In this document: one piece after another, positions 34,175-38,297 of the stretch | Layout of the letters: each line of letters begins with the position of its first letter | Numbering within the stretch: the first letter of the stretch is position 1 | Translations under genes and position numbers: made by a program | The notes under the pieces: model-generated | Told to the model about the DNA's origin: nothing | The model's database searches: none | What the model saw: only the letters and a program-made list of their open reading frames with translations | NCBI RefSeq assembly: GCF_021864535.1 | Contig: NZ_JAKJIC010000031.1 | Span: forward strand, 1-38,297 | Source: Oryzibacter oryziterrae | GTDB lineage: Bacteria > Pseudomonadota > Alphaproteobacteria > Rhizobiales > Pleomorphomonadaceae | Length of the DNA stretch: 38,297 nucleotides | Direction: 5' to 3'

Positions 34175-35455
34175 TCCGTATGGACTCTCTCGATCGCCAT
34201 GTTCTGCTCGCCCGAACCTTCGACGAGGCGACCGTGCACATTGAATAGGGCACATGCCGATATCCACCCGCCGGCGGAGGCGGCAACACCGGTGCAGTGG
34301 CAAACCTGTTCCGAAGGTCACCGCTCGTCCGGTTGACCATTCGATCCATTGTTCCCGAACACTGGCAGACGATGGCGATCAGCGCAGTCTGCCGGCACGC
34401 CTGTCCGCTCCAGGAGCCGCATGCACTCGACCGCAGCGTCGTCAAACAGCCCGACTTTGTCGAACACTCTGCTGATCGCGTCGCTCTGCGTCCTACCATG
34501 AAGCACGATGGCGGTGGCACCACACGGTCGCCTCAAGCAAGCGGCCACATTGCCGGACCAAATCACTGCACCAGCCAGCCGAGACATTGGCGTTGCCATC
34601 ATCAGCAAAACCGATCATTTGGCACGCGCAAGAAGGGCGGCGAAAGGCTCCAGCCACATGCCACCAAAGCGTCCTCGCAAGCCGCCGCGGCAAACTGAAC
34701 TGCCCTGTTCCAGGCTCGCACCTGAAAACACATGGGCCAGCTAACCCATTGAAAACTCAATAGTCCGAAAAGTGAGTGGCGGATGTCGCAGTCTTGTGCG
34801 AACTGGTCTCGCTTGCAATTCCCTGTTTCAACGACTTCGCGTCAAATCGATCGATTGGCACGCTCCATGTCCGGATGAGTGCGATAATCTGTTATTTCAG
34901 TATCTTAGCTACGATACCTTTGTTGAAACAACCTCAGGGGCGGTGGCATTTCGAGGGGTTGTTGGTCTGGATCAGGGTATTTCGGTTGTCGTTATACGGG
35001 ATTGGATTGTCGCTATGTGGGGTTAATTTGCTCGTTGGAGGGAAGGGCATGCGTGTCTGCAGGTCTGGTTTGCCATTCGGCGGAAACGCGTTGCCGCGCA
35101 TTGAAAGGGCTTTGCTAATCGCCGGTTTCCGATTGTCTTTTCCTGGTTTCGATTGCCACCCGGTCATACAGAGATCGATAGGGGCCATGCTCGCAGTCCC
35201 TCGGTCGAGACGTTTCACAATGATGGTCCGCGGAGACCGCGGCGAAGCCGTGCGCGCCCCAGAAGTTTTGTGCTCGCCAAGTTCCCCGAGCAAGCCGACA
35301 AAGGGGAGCGGGGTGACTTTTAGGGTGCTCAAGAAGAGGGGCCGTGGCACGGCGGGCCAACTCTGGCGCGACGTGATTCGGTCACAAAGTGAGGGTTATC
35401 GACCTCCAGGGCCACACAATTTTTAGGGGCATTTCTAAGTCTTACACCTGATTTT
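34175..35455. other. Gene-poor region, about 1.3 kb
   Basis: Several ORFs of 60-216 codons overlap on both strands here, but none has a recognisable domain, a good ribosome-binding site or consistent codon bias. From about 34750 to 35200 the composition shifts to T/G-rich on the top strand, unlike the flanking operons. I see no transposase, integrase or tRNA. It may hold decayed genes at the boundary between the catabolic region and the ParB/methyltransferase island. Confidence 0.5.
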
Positions 35456-35511
35456 CCCTTTAAAGGCCTTTCAAAGGGGTTTTGAAGGCTGTTTGAAGGG
35501 GGCTTCGAAGG
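35456..35511. repeat. Five tandem 11-bp repeats upstream of the ParB-methyltransferase gene
   Basis: Consecutive units are CCCTTTAAAGG (35456), CCTTTCAAAGG (35467), GGTTTTGAAGG (35478), CTGTTTGAAGG (35489) and GGGCTTCGAAGG (35500, one base longer). All share a TTnnAAGG-like core; the first two and the last are themselves near-palindromic. The array is phased at one helical turn, 115 bases before the start codon at 35626. It could be a protein-binding array or a promoter element. Confidence 0.65.
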
Positions 35512-35625
35512 CAACCTTGCGCTTCGGCCTAGCTCATTGTTTTTGCTTCTCTTTTCAGAAATACTCTCCTTCTGTTCCAGCGACAGTTCAATGACGCGCT
35601 GGCGTATGACAGGAGAAGGACGCAG

Positions 35626-37000
35626 ATGGAGCCTTCGTTCCCCTCGGTTGAGATCGTTCCGACCACCGCACTCAGGCCCTATGCGGGTAATGCGCGAACC
35701 CATTCGAAGAAGCAGATCGGGCAGATCGCCGACAGCATTCGGCGTTTCGGTTTCACCAACCCGGTCCTGATCAGCGACGACAATGAGATCATTGCCGGAC
35801 ACGGCCGTGTGCTCGCCGCCCGGGAGCTCGGCATCGCGGCCGTGCCGACGCTCAAGCTGTCGCACCTCAGCCCGGCCGAACGACGGGCCTATGTGTTGGC
35901 CGACAACAAACTGGCGCTCAATGCCGGCTGGGATGCCGAGATCTTGGCGGTCGAACTGCAGGCGCTGGTCGATATCGACTTCGACGTCACCTTGACCGGT
36001 TTTTCACTCGCTGAGGTCGACCTGACACTCGATCGAGCCCGAGAAGCTTCCACAGCGACGCCGGACGCATCGTCCGATTTCATTCCGCCGACGCCCGATC
36101 ACGCCGTCACGCGCCCTGGCGACCTGTGGCATTTCGGAGCCCACCGGCTGCTCTGCGGCGACGCTCGCGTGCTGGAGACCGTCTGCCGTCTGGCCGAGCC
36201 AGGATCGGTCGATCTGATCTTCACCGATCCGCCCTATAACGTGCCGATCGACGGTCATGTCTCGGGGCTCGGTGCAGTCAGGCATCGCGAGTTTGCGGTC
36301 GCCTCAGGCGAGATGACGCGGGAGGAGTTCACGGCCTTCCTGTCCTTGACTCTGTCGAACGCTGCAAGGCTTGCCAAGGACGGGGCAATCGCTTTCGTCT
36401 GCATGGACAGGCGGCACATGCGCGAACTCCTCGATGCCCGGTGGGGCCGCCTTCACCGAGCTCAAGAACCTCTGCGTTTGGAACAAGACCAACGGCGGCA
36501 TGGGCAGCTTCTATTGTTCCAAGCATGAACTGGTCTTCGTCTTCAAGGTGGGGGAGGGGGCGCATACCAACACCTTCGGTCTCGGAGAGACCGGGCACTA
36601 TCGCACCAATGTCTGGGACTATGCCGGCATCAGCAGCATGAGCGTCACGCGGGGCGAGGAGCAGGCCATGCATCTGACTGTCAAGCCAGTGGCATTGGTG
36701 GCCGACGCGATCCGCGACTGCACGCGGCGCGGCGAGACCGTGCTCGACATTTTCGCCGGCTCGTGCGGCACACTGCTGGCCGCCGAACTCTGCGGCCGGC
36801 GCGCGCGGGTGCTGGAGCTCGACCCGGCCTATTGCGACACCATCATTGCCCGCTGGGAGCGCTACACCGGCAAGCGGGCGACGCTTGGCGACGGAGGACT
36901 TTTCTTTGAGGACTTGGCACTCCAGCGGGGAAGGGCTGACGTTGCTCCCTCAGTCGTCGCGCAAGGCACGTCGTCTGGCAAGCGGAGGGCTAAGCGATGA
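35626..37000 (+). pseudogene. ParB-like nuclease domain plus adenine-specific DNA methyltransferase, frameshifted
   Basis: The product, read across one frameshift, has a ParB/sulfiredoxin-like N-terminal domain (LRPYAGNARTHSKKQIGQIA, IIAGHGRVLAARELG) and a beta-class N6-adenine methyltransferase domain (motif IV FTDPPYN, later TVKPVALVADAIRDC and the AdoMet motif LDIFAGSCGTLLAAEL). The first frame ends at 36528 after a nonsense tail. Homologous sequence resumes one frame over from about 36441 (GGAAFTELKNLCVWNKTNGG). Removing one C from the CCC at 36437-36439 restores LLDAGGAAF. The AdoMet motif also has Cys where GSG is usual. Ribosome-binding site AGGAGAAGG precedes the ATG. The 3' end overlaps the DUF5681 gene (ATGA). 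Such genes are typical of alphaproteobacterial phage and integrative elements. A sequencing error is possible. Confidence 0.8.
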
Positions 37001-37578
37001 GCGGCAAGCGCCGCAAAGGCAAGGGCCCGTCGGACGAGACCGTCGAGGCCGTCAAAAAGAAGGTCCTTGAGGTTGTCGGCTACAGCCGCCCACCCGAACA
37101 TACACGCTTCCAGCCGGGCCAATCGGGCAATCCCAGAGGGCGACCGCGGATCGGCCCCCCGGAGACGAGGCTTGCCGACCAGCCCCTGCTCAACGCGCTG
37201 CTGAAGGCCTCCCGCAAGCCCGTCCGCGTGCGCGAGAACGACCGCATCACCGAAATGCCGATGGCCGAGGCTGTGGTCCAGACGATTTTAGCCAGCGCCC
37301 TCAAGGGCAACGCCGTATCGCAGGATCTGGCCTACACCCTCATCCAAACGGCCGAGCACGCTGCACTTCGGGAGCGACAACGGGATATCGAACTTTGGTC
37401 CTGGTACAAGGAGGAAAAGTCGAAGGAGCTTGCATTGGCTGCAGAACGCAAGCAGCCGTCGCCACGCGTCCTGCCCCATCCTGACGACGTGATCATCGAC
37501 TACGCAAAAGGCGTTAGGTTCGTCGGACCGATCTGCGAGGTAGACGAAGCGCCGCTGAAGGAGACAATGGCGTTCTGA
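36997..37578 (+). CDS. DUF5681 domain protein
   Basis: A 193-residue basic protein. Residues about 32-53 contain TRFQPGQSGNPRGRPRIGPP, the defining motif of DUF5681, found mostly in phage-related and mobile regions of alphaproteobacteria and often beside ParB/methyltransferase genes. The Arg/Lys-rich N-terminus (SGKRRKGKG) and the QSGNPRGRP loop suggest nucleic-acid contact, but no function is established. The middle (MPMAEAVVQTILASALKGN, then VSQDLAYTLIQTAEHAALRE) is predicted helical. The ATG overlaps the preceding stop by four bases. The small-terminase-like idea sometimes raised for these proteins is only a possibility. Confidence 0.85.
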   Translation: MSGKRRKGKGPSDETVEAVKKKVLEVVGYSRPPEHTRFQPGQSGNPRGRPRIGPPETRLADQPLLNALLKASRKPVRVRENDRITEMPMAEAVVQTILASALKGNAVSQDLAYTLIQTAEHAALRERQRDIELWSWYKEEKSKELALAAERKQPSPRVLPHPDDVIIDYAKGVRFVGPICEVDEAPLKETMAF

Positions 37579-37590
37579 AGTGTTTTGATC

Positions 37591-37944
37591 ATGCAGGATG
37601 TCCTCGATCACCGATCTGAGACACGTCTCAATAGCGAGCCGGTGCATGAACCCGGAACCGCAATGGTACTTTATTACCTGCTTGAACGCAGCATTCCACC
37701 GCGACTACGGCTTGCCGAAACGGAAATCACCTTGCTGCTGATGCGCTACGAGAGCTGGTCGAAGCGCCGTCTGCTGAAAGAACTTTATCAGGCGTGGACT
37801 GCATTGGGCCGCAAGGTACGCCGGGGCATGGTTCTGCCCGACTTGGGTACTGTCACCAAATGGCTCTCATTCCAGATCGATCTGATCAAAGGGTTTAACA
37901 GTGCCGCATTTCCGACGAGCGGCCGCAGTGCTTGGCGTCTGTGA
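37591..37944 (+). CDS. Hypothetical protein of the DUF5681 cassette, 117 residues
   Basis: A small ORF 12 bases after the DUF5681 gene in the same direction. The product has a helical central region (MVLYYLLERSIPPRLRLAET, then EITLLLMRYESWSKRRLLKE) and a basic C-terminal half. I do not recognise a family. The ATG at 37591 has GAAG about ten bases upstream; a TTG at 37585 would add two residues. Close spacing and similar codon use suggest that it belongs to the same cassette. Confidence 0.55.
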   Translation: MQDVLDHRSETRLNSEPVHEPGTAMVLYYLLERSIPPRLRLAETEITLLLMRYESWSKRRLLKELYQAWTALGRKVRRGMVLPDLGTVTKWLSFQIDLIKGFNSAAFPTSGRSAWRL

Positions 37945-38297
37945 CCTGCGAATATGGTGCTAACTTCGATATCCTGACCCACCCAAATCGTCACAAGCAA
38001 CTTTGACCATCTGAACAAGGTAATCAAAATCGCGGGCAATGTGTGTTCGGCTGCATTGGGGCCAATCGTTCGCAATTCAAAGGTCGGACATCTTCCCTTT
38101 GGGCTTATGGCCAACACTTTGTCCGATGCCGGCATGTGGTCAGTTGTAGGCGTTCGCCTCCGTTTGATGGGCATGTGGATAATTTGCGGATGTGTTTTGT
38201 GGATTCGTGATTGTGTCCGGATAAAAACGGGTTGCAATGTTGATTGTCATCATGCGAAGAGAGATTGCGGCAAACTTTAGGTGGGCTTGATCGGACC
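37945..38297. other. Window end, 353 bp without a recognised gene
   Basis: More AT-rich than the main chromosome segments. A + strand frame open from 38041 (GTG) to 38280 and an antisense frame at 37788-38237 are present, but neither has a recognisable product or ribosome-binding site. Confidence 0.45.

Noticed and set aside
34161-34608. Two overlapping - strand ORFs of 120 and 96 codons in the gene-poor region
   Set aside because: Different frames, no recognisable domain and no ribosome-binding site; could be remnants but nothing supports a function.
34776-35426. 216-codon + strand ORF in the gene-poor region
   Set aside because: Irregular codon use and no domain; an overlapping antisense ORF is equally long and equally unconvincing.
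37788-38237. 149-codon - strand ORF at the window end
   Set aside because: It overlaps the better-supported small gene at 37591-37944, lacks a ribosome-binding site and shows no family features.

Overview
The window looks like chromosome of a high-GC alphaproteobacterium, most likely Hyphomicrobiales (Rhizobiales). This rests on codon use rich in G/C at third positions, a composite palindromic intergenic repeat of the rhizobial mosaic type, a half-size sugar-type ABC ATPase, a quaternary-amine-type Rieske oxygenase beside a trimethylamine-dehydrogenase-like flavoprotein, and a ParB-methyltransferase/DUF5681 cassette. The genus cannot be fixed from sequence alone. No rRNA, tRNA, CRISPR array or intact transposase was recognised.

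Region 1 (1-11.2 kb, + strand) is a Wzx/Wzy-type polysaccharide locus. In order it holds the 3' end of gmd, fcl, a WcaI-like glycosyltransferase, a Wzy-like polymerase, two more GT4 glycosyltransferases, an NAD-dependent epimerase, another glycosyltransferase, a hexapeptide acyltransferase and a Wzx-like flippase. Many genes overlap by a few bases. gmd and fcl make GDP-L-fucose, so the repeat unit probably contains fucose. A RIME-like palindromic element and a perfect 17-bp hairpin (two-way terminator) close the locus. Facing it, on the - strand, is an exported 1,123-residue Sel1-repeat protein built from seven 108-residue super-repeats.

Region 2 (15.1-23.5 kb, - strand) is a catabolic operon read right to left: periplasmic binding protein, ABC ATPase, RbsC-type permease, phosphotriesterase-like metallohydrolase, GATase1-like protein, M20 amidohydrolase and perhaps a 55-codon coupled ORF. 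A good sigma70-type promoter ahead of the binding-protein gene is overlapped by two 13-bp palindromes (TCAAGTNACTTGA) with centres 20 bp apart. An XRE-cupin regulator gene lies just upstream and is the obvious candidate ligand. A GcvA-like LysR gene follows.

Region 3 (23.7-34.1 kb, + strand) is divergent from the LysR gene. It encodes a Rieske oxygenase of the quaternary-ammonium type, a two-domain flavin/Fe-S oxidoreductase, a complete Dpp/Opp-like importer (Tat-exported binding protein, two permeases, one fused double ATPase) and a CocE/NonD (S15-type) serine hydrolase. Together these suggest import, hydrolysis and oxidative N-demethylation of an N-methylated ester, amide or peptide-like compound. 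The substrate is unknown.

Region 4 (34.1-38.3 kb) begins with about 1.5 kb without a recognisable gene. It ends in five tandem 11-bp repeats upstream of a ParB-like/adenine-methyltransferase gene, which appears broken by one extra C. A DUF5681 gene and a 118-codon unknown follow. This looks like the edge of an integrated mobile or phage-derived island.
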